Origin: Delia radicum
Lineage: Eukaryota > Arthropoda > Insecta > Diptera > Anthomyiidae
Assembly: GCA_021234595.1 (NCBI GenBank)
Contig: CM037853.1
Span: 86,964,202 to 87,028,201 of the forward strand
DNA: 64,000 bases
Direction of reading: 5' to 3'
Shown here piece after piece: positions 32,819-45,000 of the stretch. Position 1 is the stretch's first letter. Each line of letters begins with the position of its first letter. Both the position numbers and the translations under genes were made by a program. Below the pieces are notes generated by a model that made no database searches, was not told where the DNA came from, and saw only the letters and a program-made list of their open reading frames with translations.

Positions 32819-32831
32819 TCAAAACTATTTT

Positions 32832-34005
32832 CTCAATTATTATCAGAAAACAACTAAGTTCTAATATTTAATACACTCATAAAAAATACAAATAGTTGAA
32901 AATTCAGATGCCACAACAGAAAAAGTACCTAAATTTGCACCAGCAGAATTTTCAATGAATTTGAGAATTACGATCTGCTTAATTTAGGTGGCCCAACTTT
33001 TAAATAAAAAAGTTAGTTCAAGTACAATGATTTTGCAGAAAAGATGTTAAATGGAAACGAAAATAAATCAGTGGAACTCAACACATGTTTTCTGCTAAAT
33101 GTGAGTTGGCTATAACTAGGGAAAAAAATTCAGTTAATATACAGCCTCCAAAGTACGGTCTAGCAAAAAAACGCGTGTTGTTAGTACGCAGCTACACTTA
33201 GAATACTATGTAGGTAAATCCCACTGCTTATGTAGTTAAAAACGAATGAAATTTCACTTAAAGAAATTATAATATTTAATATTTATTAATTTAATATTTT
33301 TTGGTGGCTTTATTTTGTCTTGCTTTATTTTCGGCATTTTATTCTAAATGAAGCATAACACATGTTTTTATCTACAAGCGTTTGTTGTGGTTTTTTGTAA
33401 AAAATTGTTACACACTTAAAAACCAACCATCCCTAAATTTATTATAGAAATGCACGCAAACAGAGACACTAGCTCATACACATATGACAAAAATTCTCAA
33501 GTCATTTGAAAAACTAAACTAAATATTAGAAGAAAAAATAAGTGTAAGTACAACTGAAATTTCTAAAATACGATTTTTTTTTCTTAATTTTTTACGCTAA
33601 ATACTGATAAGGCCTTCAGCAACATTCGGGTATCAAAATTTGATTAATAAATGTGTAGCATCAAAATTCTCAGTTTTTTATATATTCAACTATTTTATTA
33701 CAAATTATCATCCACTTTTGGAATGGACCACAGTATTTTTGTGCCTACGCATAAAGAGAAATCTAAAGAAGAGAAAAAAGAGAAAGTGAAATTCATGGGA
33801 AAAACGCAAAATGTGTCTTAAATTTATATGACAGCATATCGAAAAAGGATTACCTATGAGTTCACTGCAAGTCCCTAATAAAACCAAGAAAAATGTGTAC
33901 ATTAACGTCGAAACTTATTTAAAATAGTGATAACGGAAACATAACTTGATGAGATGAAAGAAAAACGAAAGGTCCTAATTAGAGAACATTCGCAGAAAGA
34001 TTTTT
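32832..34005. other. AT-rich DNA with a MITE fragment
   Basis: Bases about 33190-33260 match the left end of the MITE at 48497. About 33915-34010 (GTGATAACGGAAACATAACTTG) is a dispersed repeat also seen at about 43335 and 53727. No gene seen. Confidence 0.45.
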
Positions 34006-34009
34006 CTAT

Positions 34010-34340
34010 GACGAGTTTTAATGTAATTTTTCACTAAACTAATGAAGTTTTATTCACAAATTGATTGCAAACATTCTTAAACTTTATGAAAAAGTTTCAT
34101 AATTTTTATGAAACTATTTTTAATGGGTGGCCCTTTGTTCTTCTTAAGGAACCATAGGACATTATATATATTATATATATTTTTAATGAAACTTTTTCAT
34201 TAGGCAAAGGAATTAATGATGAATTAAAAGAAATTTATGAAAAATTGCATTAATTTAACGGAAAGTTTCAATGGAAGAACTAAAATTAAAATTTATAGAT
34301 CTAATGCAAAAATTCATCATGCAGTTAATTTTCTTAGTGT
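34010..34340. repeat. TTTCAT-rich repeat
   Basis: Dense ATGAAACTTTTTCAT and TTTATGAAA words in both orientations; part of a dispersed, partly palindromic family. Confidence 0.5.
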
Positions 34341-35969
34341 TCAGTTACTTTTTGATCATAAATTGAAATTAATTTATTAAATTCTTTTAATATTTACCAA
34401 TTTAAATGTCTTTTTTGATGTCTGTTTTAATTTTTTAAATTTTTGATAGACAGTGGGGTAAAATAAAAATATTTTGAAAATAATTCAGTTGTTTGTCTTA
34501 GAATTAAAAATATTTGAAAAATAATTCCCCAGATTTTAATGAAACTTGAAACTTGAATTACAACATTTTTGTATGAAAACATGTCTAAAATTTAAGAATT
34601 TAAATGTTTTTTGTACGCAGTAATAAAGTACTCGAGAAAACGAAAATTTGTGTACCCACGTTACCTATGCTATGAGCCCAGGGTTGCCACATATTTGAAA
34701 TATTTAAGATATGGATAATAAAAGCTCTTTGGGAAAAGTCCTGTTATAACCAAAAGTTATGAGTAAAATAAATAAGGATTATTATTTGTTATTTTAATAA
34801 CAAAATTAGGGTGTCCCGTTAAAAAAAGTTTTACGTAATAGTACTCACGTGATGCACATTGAAGAGCTGAATACGAAACCTATAACAATTTTATTTTTGG
34901 ATGGTACTTTTAGGTTCCGACGCGCGATGTTAGAATTCAAAAATGGTAAGTTTTGTCCAAAAAAGTTTTCTTACTTTTTATCGAATTGGGGTGGATTATT
35001 ATGAGAAAAATATTTATACATTTTTTCAGAACAGTTTTGGTCCACAAAAGCATTTTTAAGTTTTCAGCAAATATGTATATGAAAGCCCGATTTAAAAAAA
35101 AAAAAATTATATGGAGCTTTGTGTAGTCCTTTCAATTTCTATGTGACGCTATATGTAATCTTATTAAATTTCATACGATTTATGGGTTTAGATCCAAACT
35201 GATACAATTATATAAATATCCTGTACAATTTCATCCAAATTATGGCACGATAGAATTCTATTAGATTGTATCAGTTTCGTATCTAATTGTAACGGTTTAT
35301 TTCCAAACTGATACAAGTAGATATAATTATATAAAAACCAGATATTATTGTATCCGGATTTTGACATGATATGAATGCATATGATTTTATGTAAACTAAT
35401 ACATCTAAATATAATGAAATCCGAGTTATAGTTTGGTAAAATTGAACTAAATATTAAATATTTGTATATGATTGCATGAAAATATACACAAAGTAATACA
35501 AATGTAAAAAAAATATTAAGAAACATATAACTTTTTTGCGGTTTTCAAAAAATTTCACGCATAAAATTTTTTAAAGTTTTAATATACATTAGGGCGTCCA
35601 GAAAGTCGACAATGTTACGTAATAGCACTCAACCGATGAGTACTATCCAGTTGATTATGGGGAAATTAAAAAAAAAATCTATAATACTTATAGGCTGCTA
35701 CCCAAATCTTTTTGAATCTTTACTTGTTGTAAATTGAAAGATGTAGTAGACCAAAATTAATCTATCGAAATTTTAATAATGTTTTTCCCATAATACTTTT
35801 AAACTATATTTTGTTCAAAAATTTTAAAAATACACTACGAAGGTAGCAACGAAAGTATGTTTGGTTTTTATCCAATAGTAGCTCAACAAAACCTATCGTT
35901 TGGGTTTTATATAAAAGAAGATCTACATTTTTTCGGAATAGAACGATATATCTTTACACATAACTATGA

Positions 35970-36690
35970 ATACGCTCAGAGAAAAAAGTTTCATCATATT
36001 GATGATATTGTTTTATAAATCGTTTGTCATCAATTATTCATCATATATTATGAAAACTTCACACAAACGACATAAAAATTTAGGACAAAAGTTTCATAGA
36101 CTTTGTAAAGAATATGTTAGCTTTTTTATTTGAAATTTAGAAAATATCATTTTCAATTAAAGGCTGAAACATAATTGTCTTAAGTGACTTAATTTAGCTG
36201 TTGGTATGAAACAGAAATTTGGAAATACAATTATTTAAATTTAAAAAATTTTAATTTTCATTTCATACCAACAATTAACTTAAGTCGCTTAATCCAATTA
36301 TGGTTAAGCTTTTAGACGTTTTACAACTCAAAAACTACCAGATATTATTCGAAATTCTGAAACACAAATTAAATATTATTTGATGTGTATTTAATTTTAA
36401 ATATAATTTTTTGATTATAATATGAAACGTTAATGAAAAGTTTCATAATATTTCTGAAACATTTTATAAAAATTTATAAAACTTTCATAAAAATTTGTGA
36501 AACTGCTTCATCCTATTTTTGAAATATTTAATAACATTTATGAATCATTTCATAAAAAGTTATGTTACTTCTATCATATTTATGAAATGTTTCATGTCAT
36601 CAATTTGCCCTCAAATGAAACATATCTATGAAGCGTTACAGTGGACGAAAATCAATGAAGTTTTTCATCATATTTATGATATATATGGTG
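35970..36690. repeat. TTTCAT-rich palindromic repeat
   Basis: Begins with the reverse complement of 5195-5238 (AAAGTTTCATCATATTGATG). It continues with many TTTCATAAAAATTTATGAAA-like words. Confidence 0.55.
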
Positions 36691-36745
36691 GCATCGTATT
36701 AAACAATTCAGAGGAAAACTGGTTTTTATATAAACAAACATAAAC

Positions 36746-37252
36746 GGGTTCTGATGAGATCTTTACCCAGATCGAAATACTAGTATCAACCTAGCTAATA
36801 TGTTTGATTTGCTTTATTTTTGTAAATATACGGAGGTTGAAAGCTCGTTATAAATTGAAAATAACATAAAAATAATCTCGATGTATATAAAAACAAAAAA
36901 CTAATATAACTGTAAAAAATATTACTTGAGCCAGAGTACACACTAAAAATTTTTTATATAAATAGAACATTTTTGGTCTTCAAAATTTAGTAACGTCATG
37001 ATGCTTGTTAGGAAAAGACCTAACCACGTGGTTGATTACTAAGAAGACAAGAATGGAGCAACATTGATTATTAATAGGTTTTTTGTTAAAGTTCTGCCTA
37101 TTATATAGGCTCTAGCTTTTCTAAAACTTCGGGTTCTGATGAGATCTTTAGCCAGATCGAAATACTAGTATCAACCTAGCTAATATGTTTGATTTGCTTT
37201 ATTTTTGTAAATATACGGAGGTTGAAAGCTCGTTATAAATTGAAAATAACAT
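36746..37252 (+). repeat. Satellite-like tandem repeat, 385-bp period
   Basis: The first about 120 bp (GGGTTCTGATGAGATCTTTA to GAAAATAACATA) recur at 37131-37252, giving a period of 385 bp and 1.3 units. A single diverged copy lies at 7.6-8.0 kb. Confidence 0.78.
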
Positions 37253-37398
37253 AAACAAATGTATTTATATATAATAGCATGCAATAACATATATATTTAA
37301 ATAAAATATGTAAACGTTTTTACTCGGGGGTTGTAATTATTTTGAGTTACAAAAAGTCTAAAATAGCACTTTACTAAGGTCAACATTTCAAAAAAGTA

Positions 37399-37590
37399 TT
37401 TTTTTTTAATTCATTTATTTATTTATAATCATATAATTACAAATTATATCCAATTGCCATAACTGAGCACTAGCTACTATGGTCTTCTCTGCGTTGCAGC
37501 GAAAACAGGCTAGTGCATCTGGTGGAAATTGAACCCACAACCCCCACACTGATAAGCTAGGACGCTACCAACTAGCCTACTGGGGCACAC
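37399..37590 (-). mobile_element. tRNA-derived SINE, copy 3
   Basis: Diverged copy of the family, with changes in the B box (AATTTCCACC). It is flanked by AAAAAAGTA on both sides, a likely target-site duplication. Confidence 0.82.
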
Positions 37591-37934
37591 AAAAAAAGTA
37601 GTAAAGTGCTATTTGAGTGTTTTATACGAAATTTAAGAAAATTTTTAGTTATTACGTACTAAATTAAAACTTAAAAATTCAGCAGTAGAACAAAACTGTT
37701 GTAAACAAAAATATTTTTCTCTTATGCTCTACATAACGAAACTTTAAAGTTCTATTTCAATAAAACGTAAGACAACATTTTTTAAACAAAACATAAAATT
37801 TTTAATATCTTAAAACGCGCGGCGGAACCTAAAAGTACCCTGTAAAAATGATTCGTTATGCTTTTCGTATTGAGCTCTTCAATACGCATCGTTTGAGTGT
37901 ATTAGTAAAAACATACTTCGTCGGGACACCCTAA

Positions 37935-39588
37935 CGGACATGTTTTATGTGCATTTCAAATACCTTTACCTATAGGTTAATACCTTATATAAAAATTATA
38001 TTAAAAAAAGCGTAACATTTTGTAATTCTTTACCCCACTTTTTAATCCACAAATTTGAAATTGCTAAATAAAAAAAAATAAGTGTCTAATATTTGTTGTC
38101 CCCTACAACATATCAACATTTTATTCAAATCTGAGGACTCACCACTGTGTAGTTTCCTCCTTAGACATATAAAAAACATTTATGTATTACATTTTGTTCC
38201 ACCGAGGCGTGAGTTTGTAATTAGTAGTATTTGCACTAATAAAATGTACTTACAAAAGTTATACAAAAACTAGTAACATTTTACCAAGTTTTTACTTGTT
38301 TCTACTTAATTACTGAATAATGTATGCGAAAACACATTATTAGTTGATATGCTCTTAGTTACTTGGTAACGATTTTTTGTGTCTATCCTTATTCTACCCC
38401 ACTGTGCAATAAAGGTTTCATAAATATTATTAAATCTATAATCACACAATCATAAAAGAATTATGGATTTTAATCGCCTTTAATAATGTTTTTTTTTTTT
38501 TTTGATTTTAATGCCTCGGTAAATACACCTCAAAGAAAAAACCAAACAGAGATGTATTCGTTAGGCACTAATGGATTAAAAACATTATCAAAGTTCAAAC
38601 CGCATAACAAAATGTTTGATAATGTCACATGAGGTTTTTATTTTTGCATTGTTTATTTTTTAGTTCTTCTTAACAGTGATTCTTAAAGCTCAATTAGTCA
38701 TTTCGTTTCGTGACGTTTCTGTAACATGCCGTTCCGGATGGCTGTTTTGAGTGGTTAGTCTGTTCCGTAACAATCATTGTCATTTTTTAACTACCAATGT
38801 AGAAATTGCAAACCGTACAAAAAACAAAAATTGTACTGGCAAACCACTGCTATTTTTGTAAAACCCACCGTGTTAAAAATGATCAAGGGTACAACTAATA
38901 TTGTACTCGGAAAACACTATTTTGTTTGCAAAGCATGTGTTTTGCCAGTACCACCTGCAAAATTCTTTGACAATATTGTTGTTTCCAACATTACAACCAA
39001 TTAGAAGCACTTTTTTATATTTTATAATATTTCACACATTTAAATACGATGCGTAAACTAAAACCGAACTGTATTGCAGCTTTTTAAATGTGTTTAAAAT
39101 ATGTCATTTAATCTATTTTAAAAGCAATATATTTTTTTAATTACCAACTTTATGCCAACGCTGGCAAGTTTGCTCAAAGCAACGGTTGATTCTGGCAACA
39201 CATAACAGACCATCACCGACGCTTTGCCAACACTGTGCCGATTCTATCTTTCTACATGGGTAGTTGTAAATTTGTTAGCAACTTCATTATGATAATGTGT
39301 CACAAAACTTTTTTTATGTTATTTTGAACAATTTAGCTTATAAAATTAAAAAAATAATGTTCTTGTGTTGGTTGTTTAGTTTTTTTATGTAAGAGCGACC
39401 AGTTGTTTTTTGCTGTCACTTAACGTAGTAACGAAAATTCTGTTTAATATTATTAAGTTTGTTCGGACTGACAGCTTCTCACAACTTCTTTTCACAAAAT
39501 CTTAAACAAGAATGACACTAAAAGAGTGAAGACTCTCATAAAAAACAGACTGATTATCTTATAGTTGGCGCAACTATAATATGGTTTG
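37935..39588. other. Intergenic DNA, little identified
   Basis: About 39150-39240 carries words such as GCCAACGCTGGCAAG and GCTTTGCCAACACTG, resembling the foldback at 60.3 kb. No gene seen. Confidence 0.4.
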
Positions 39589-39683
39589 TACACTGATAAT
39601 AATCCATGCGTAAATATACGAACAAAAAGATTTCGTTGTTCTGATATTTTTTCGTATTTTTAGCATGGATTATAATGAGTGTA
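39589..39683. mobile_element. 95-bp MITE
   Basis: The two ends are inverted, imperfect 33-bp repeats (TACACTGATAATAATCCATG and its partner TACACTCATTATAATCCATG) around a very short centre. Related single ends occur at 8.6, 10.0, 12.7 and 12.9 kb. Confidence 0.68.
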
Positions 39684-42378
39684 GTTAGAGAGGAATATGA
39701 TAATAAATACTATATTATGATTGTAGACAAGAATATTATATGATAAACGAAAAAGATAGATTTTTAAATTAAAGCAACCGTATTATTAGTAAAATATGAC
39801 TGATACAATAATAATATAAATTCAAACAACCATTTATGGCTGTAGAAACATAGTGTTGTGGCCGCAATCATATTGCAACCATATTTTACCTCTGCGTGTA
39901 CCATCAAAATTGCAGTCCTAGCCACCATTTAAGAATCCCTGAATGTTAATGTATTTTAGCCATTCTACATAAGCATGTATGAATAAGTCAACCTTTGATG
40001 TGTACATATAAAATTAAAAAAATTATACTATAAACAAATTGTATTTCTATTCATTTTTATGGGTTAGGTAAATTTTTTTTTTTCTTGTTTGCCCTTTGTT
40101 TATCCAAAATAAGCTCGTAAAAAAGCAAGCCACAAATGATTTTTATAAGAACATACAAAGTCATGTTTATACTCTTCTCCTACAAACGGAGCAGTTGCCA
40201 TTAAATAATACACACTCATACATACACATACACAAGAAGGATACACTTTGTGACTTTTAACAATGTGAAAAGCTTAAGAGACTAGATGTGCAAACACACA
40301 TAGTGAATGAAGAACTAACTGTTGTTTTTTTTTCCTTCTTGTATTTGTAGTTGTTACCATCAACTGAGCAAGTATAAAAGGATGAGGATGATAAAACCAA
40401 AACAATAAACAAAGCCTTTTTGTAGGAACCCAATAGTGTCAAGTGGAAAATGTTTGTGAATGAGTAGTTTAAGTGAATTGCAAATTGCAGATCTGAAAAA
40501 GAATTAACAGAATGTCAAATGAGTTGCAATTTAGTTTTGTGGCCACACATCCAGGATTGGCAACCGAAACGATTAAAAAGCAAGTACATTGGAGAGACTT
40601 AAATTGTATGGAGGAAATAATTTTTGTCCACTCCTCAAAATTTAGCTTGGTTTGTTCCCAAAATATTTCGTGTCTAGCATTAAGATCCCGTGAGCTGGAC
40701 CGTTTTTAAAAAAGGGTATATTTTTTTAGTTTTTCAAAGAATTTTGTACTTTAAATAAACACAAAGTATTTTGTATTAGCATCATATGAAAGGTTTTTTA
40801 AGGCGTGTTCAACGGTGTATAAAACATGTGAAAAAGCATGCCCACACATATCCTCTTTTCAGGGATATTCTGTTAAAAAAAGGATTTTTAAGTTTTTTTG
40901 TATGGAGATTTTTGTGAAATAAATATTAAATTTTCATATTTTAATCTTTATTTGACTTAAGTAAATACTACCCTAACAACTTGAGCTTCGTACGGGTAAT
41001 ACAAAAATATGTTAATTTGTACAAATTTGAGCTTCTTAATTGTTTAAAAATAATGATTTTTTTTTTTAATCGAATACTGTCATTTAGTCCAATTAATAAT
41101 TAAAATTCAAAGTCACAGAACAAATAACTTTATAGAACCACAGTTCAAGGACAATCGGTACCAGGTGAATTTTAACAATTTTAAATGCATAATTGAACAA
41201 GAATATTTTTTTTTTCTGTGAAATGTCATCGAATTTGTGTTATTTATCATCTTTTGTAACGTAATTTTTCATTTCGGCAGAAAAAATGTCAATGAAAAAC
41301 AGTAGCAAAAGAGATTAAGCTTAAGACGGAAACACCAGTGTTTGCCAAAAATCACCGTTTTTAGTTGTTCAGAAAAAAGTAAAATTTGTTTTAGAATTCT
41401 GCTAATATTTGGAGACCTCGAAACAAGAATCCATTAAAAAAATTATAAATATATAAAAGCAGAAGATTCTTAGGGACAAGTTAACAAACCAGAGAGAGTG
41501 ATGGATTTAGTACCTCTAGTGGTACTAGATCTGGCTGATATCTGTACGAAGTGAACAGATATGGATAAAACTAAGATTTTTGCTTTTTTGGTAGTGCGAA
41601 TTGCATTGTGAAACGACAGATTACTATGCTTGTTATTGTCCAGCTAGCTCTAGAACCAGACAGCGTATTTTGAGAAATTCTCCAGCCTGATTTTCTCAGA
41701 TTCATGAAGACTGGTAAATTCTAGGCAGCAACTTTTATTACTTTATTTATCGCTTTGATTTAAAATTCATATATTTTGCCTCTGTGTGCTTGTCCAACCC
41801 ACCTCAACTCAAAATTTTAATTTTATTTCAAAAAATTGCATAAAGTACTTTTTATTAAAAAGTTGCTGAAATTGCAAAATGTACCTTTTATTTAAAAAGG
41901 TTCTTTTATTCCCAAAAGTACCTTTCATTAAGATGTATTTTTTATTAAAAATAATTAACTTTATTAAAACGGAAATTTTGTTAACCCATTTCCACCTGTA
42001 GCCATCTTATTTCTAATAACAACCCCCGAGTTGAATGAAAGAAAAACTATTCGCGGTGTAGTTACGTCCCGAATATGACGGAAAATCGTGTGTTCTGCCG
42101 TTTTAGGTTACAATATCACAAGAACTTGGAGAAGTTCTGAATTCAGATTCTAATTCAGAGCTCAAAAGGCAATTTAAGAATTATACTCTGATTTATGGGT
42201 CTTGAGTTGTGTGAAATTTAAAATTTGTGTATATTGAACAAAATTGAAAATTTTACTTTTTTAAGAAAATAATATGAGAAGTTCTTGCTAATATCTAAAT
42301 ATTTTTCGATCCCATTGAGAACCCACTCTAAATTATGTTGTAATTTCACCACAAGATGTTTAAGAAAAGTGAAAAATG
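39684..42378. other. Intergenic DNA, nothing identified
   Basis: The longest stretch in the window without a recognised element. Open frames here are under 70 codons and show no domain. Unrecognised regulatory DNA, introns or decayed elements cannot be excluded. Confidence 0.4.
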
Positions 42379-43259
42379 TACACTCAGGGAACTTAGGCTT
42401 TAAAAATATGTAGTTGTTTGGGTTGTAATACAGTTTCTTTATTTTATGTAAATGTAAGTCATTTGTAGAACAAATACAATTTTTAACTAACCTTGTAGTT
42501 CATTTAAAAAAACAACTAACATCAAATGACTGTTTTATGATTCCACATTCATTTTTTACAGCTGTTTTTTGTTATTTAAAAAAATAAAAATAAATAAATG
42601 TTTGTTTATTTTTTACTAGCATGTGGTTCATTTTTACTACAATTGTTAGTAATTTTTTGAACATTAAAAAGTTACTTAATTACTATAAATGCAATTAATG
42701 TTTATCCCGATGAAAATAAATTTAAATAACAAATATGCAGGTGCTTGTGCAAATTTAAATGTAACTGACACTAATAGAAGACATATGATTTTCTATTGTT
42801 GATTTACTTGAATAAACGTCACTAAATTGCTAGGTCTGTCAAAAAAACAGAGTAGTATTTGGAAGATGACAAAGCCAATTGTGACAATTTTTTGTTGTTG
42901 TTGTTGTTTTTGTTTTTTCTTTGATATTTTAAATTTTGAATCTCGCTCCTAGACGAGGACAAGAAATTCTCATTGAGTTTGTGATTTAACATAACAAATA
43001 TCTCTAGAAATTCTAATAACAAAGTCCCCTGAAGATTTCCTTGGGCAGGAATGAAATCCGGATAGGGACACGCCTACATCAGATTGCTTTTCACAATTTG
43101 TTAAATAAGTTTTGGGACTTTAGCACATTTAATTACTATAAACAAATGACAATGTTAGTTGAATTTAATGAAATGTAAGTCGTCCGTTCTTTAAATAAAA
43201 TTTCATTTGTTTTTGACTACAATTGATGTCGTCTTTACCAACATAATTTCCTAAGTGTA
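42379..43259. mobile_element. MITE interrupted by an insertion
   Basis: The ends are inverted TACACT-AGG-AA repeats (TACACTCAGGGAA and TACACTTAGGAAA). The outer parts match the MITE at 48497-48899 in opposite orientation. The middle (42690-43128) is extra sequence, flanked by TTAATTACTATAAA on both sides. Confidence 0.68.
42690..43128. mobile_element. 439-bp insertion with 14-bp duplication
   Basis: Flanked by the 14-bp direct repeat TTAATTACTATAAA (42676-42689 and 43129-43142). It interrupts a MITE whose uninterrupted copy lacks this segment. A duplication this long suggests target-primed retrotransposition. The identity of the inserted sequence is not recognised; it has no clear poly-A tail and no pol III boxes. 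Confidence 0.6.
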
Positions 43260-43329
43260 GTTGTTGAAATATTCCTGAAAAAATTGCGTTTTTGCATTTT
43301 TGCAAACTTTCATTTATGTCGAATCTTTT

Positions 43330-43450
43330 TTTAAATAGAGATAGCGGAAATTTAACTTGATGACAGTTTTGATATATTCATAAAACAACAGGAAAAAAAA
43401 CCAAAGGTTTCACTTCAGAGAACAGGCCACATTAGCAAAAATTTCCATAC
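43330..43450. repeat. Dispersed repeat with AGCGGAAATTTAACTTGATG
   Basis: Similar stretches lie at about 33915-34010 and 53725-53870 (GATAGCGGAAATTAAACTCA, then AGGGAACAGGCC-type words). Unclassified. Confidence 0.5.
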
Positions 43451-43787
43451 TTTTTCTTAAAAAAGCAACTTTTAGTAAAAAAAAAGTGATTTAGAAATCT
43501 AATGAAACAATACCTTATCACATCTGTTGCCGTGTTTATTTCAGTAAAATTTATTTTTTTGCTAAAAATATTCCGAGAGATAAAATGCATTATTTTTTTG
43601 TATACCAGAAAAAACTATTATTATTTACAAAAAAAAAGTTTAAAACACAAACTATTTTTGCATGCCTTTTTTCTTTTGCTTTGTATACAAACAATTTAAA
43701 TTATCATAACAACATAACTTGGCCATACAGCAATACCGGGGTGTCCTTTAAAAACTGATTTGTCATTACATCCACCAGTTTTTTTCT

Positions 43788-44225
43788 GAAAATGTTTCCA
43801 AATAGAATAATTTCGCATTTTATTTTTTTTTTTGGAAATCGTTAAAACCGCCCCATGTCACTAAGGGTTAAAGATTTTTTAAATAAAAATAATTTTAGTC
43901 TAATCAAATTAAGGTGACATTTTTGCAATAATTATACAAACTTTGATGAACACATTCAAATTTTGTTCAATTTTTGACAAACTAATAAATTTTCATAAAA
44001 TGTCGCGCCACACGAATTATCTTCTTTTCAATTTATTTGGTTTCTTTAATTACAACTATTATATTATAAAAATATCAATCATTATCTTAAAATTAATTAC
44101 AATTAAAAAAAAAAACGTTTTGCATTTGTGTAAAATTTTTGCGTTATTTTTGATTCCAGGTTAAAGTGGGTTGTAGATATCTCATGAAGTCAGAAGTCCA
44201 TAACTGAATAATTTTGAGAAGTAGA
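43788..44225. mobile_element. Partial copy of the 10.1-kb inverted-repeat element
   Basis: Shares, in order, TTTCCAAAT...GGAAATCGTTAA, TTAGTCTAATCAAATTA, TTCAATTTTTGACAAACTAA and GATTCCAGGTTAAAGTGGGTT with 10107-11083. The right inverted end is missing. Confidence 0.6.
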
Positions 44226-44263
44226 AAAGCATTACCATATTAGTGCTTGTATAAGTACATAAA

Positions 44264-44906
44264 CGGTGTTTTTTGTACAGGTATTGAACTTTAAGTTGGC
44301 AACACTTTTTAACTGGTGGCCATTTTGACAGCTGTCAAGTGATTTATGTTTAGTTTGGTTTGAATAGACTGATGCCTGAACAACGCTTCCAAATTGTGCA
44401 AATTTATTTTGAAAATCATGGTTCTGTTCGAAATACGTATCGCGCACTACGTCCATTTTATGGTAAACATAATCGTCCATCAGAGCAATTAATTCGATTA
44501 ACTATGGAATGTTTTCGCACCACGTTTGATTTATTGAAGGAAACGTTTGGTAACCGCATAGTTTCACGTTTCGGACCCGTGAATTGGCATCCAATATCGT
44601 GCTATTGAACGCCGCTGGACTATTTTCTTTGGGGATATGTGAAGTCGCCAGTCTACGCCGATAAGCCCGAAACGATTGACCACTTGGAGGACAACATTCG
44701 CCTCGTTATTGCCAATATGCCACAAATGTTGGAAAAAGTCATCGAAAATTTGACCTCCAGATTAGACTACGTACGAGCCAGAAGTCATATTTAAATTATA
44801 ATGCCAGAAGATTATCTTTCGAATAAAGTAAATTTCATGCCTATTTAAAAAATCATCTTTGTTTTATTCCATTTTAAAGTTATATACCTCTATAAAAAAA
44901 ACACCC
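44264..44906 (+). mobile_element. Deleted mariner-like element with about 30-bp ends
   Basis: The ends GGTGTTTTTT...AGGTATTGAACTTTAA and its partner GGTGTTTTTTTTATAGAGG are inverted and imperfect. The interior is a shrunken transposase gene. The 3' end also survives alone at 7527-7608. Confidence 0.78.
44372..44794 (+). pseudogene. Internally deleted mariner-type transposase remnant
   Basis: The N-terminal DNA-binding region (MPEQRFQIVQIYFENHGSVR, then NTYRALRPFYG) runs to about residue 58. Sequence from the end of the catalytic domain follows directly: FGNRIVSRFGPVNW, then after a stop near 44606 LDYFLWGYVKSPVYADKPET and an NIRLVIANMPQMLEKVIEN-like segment, ending RARSHI. The catalytic centre is deleted and there is a stop or frame break. 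The family is widespread in insects. Non-functional enzyme; the element would rely on trans-acting transposase. Confidence 0.8.
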
Positions 44907-44922
44907 ATTATTTGCCAAGTGT

Positions 44923-45000
44923 AGAAACGGTAATGACATGTCATTACCGTAATGACATCAGCTTACTCTCTGTATTACTTTAACACAAATAATGAGGACT
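44923..45000 (+). repeat. GTAATGACAT repeat, copy 1
   Basis: GTGTAGAAACGGTAATGACA, then GTCATTACCGTAATGACATC and ACTCTCTGTATTACTTTAA. Copies lie at about 47150-47255 (minus strand) and 52668-52750. It looks like a MITE end with a small hairpin. Confidence 0.6.

Larger units (their letters stand above)
34806..37934. mobile_element. Composite region bounded by TTAGGGTGTCCCG ends
   Basis: Inverted ends TTAGGGTGTCCCG (34806-34818 and 37922-37934) continue as related sequence for over 100 bp (TTGAAGAGCT-AATACGAAA, GGTACTTTTAGGTTCCG). A second left-type end (TTAGGGCGTCCAG) occurs at 35590. The 3.1 kb between holds TTTCAT repeats, a satellite-like duplication and a SINE, so the original element was probably far shorter. 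No transposase seen. Confidence 0.58.

Noticed and set aside
38082..39004. Short frames such as 38777-39004 with CxxC-like cysteines
   Set aside because: The cysteines have irregular spacing, there is no known domain and the frame is short; chance is more likely.
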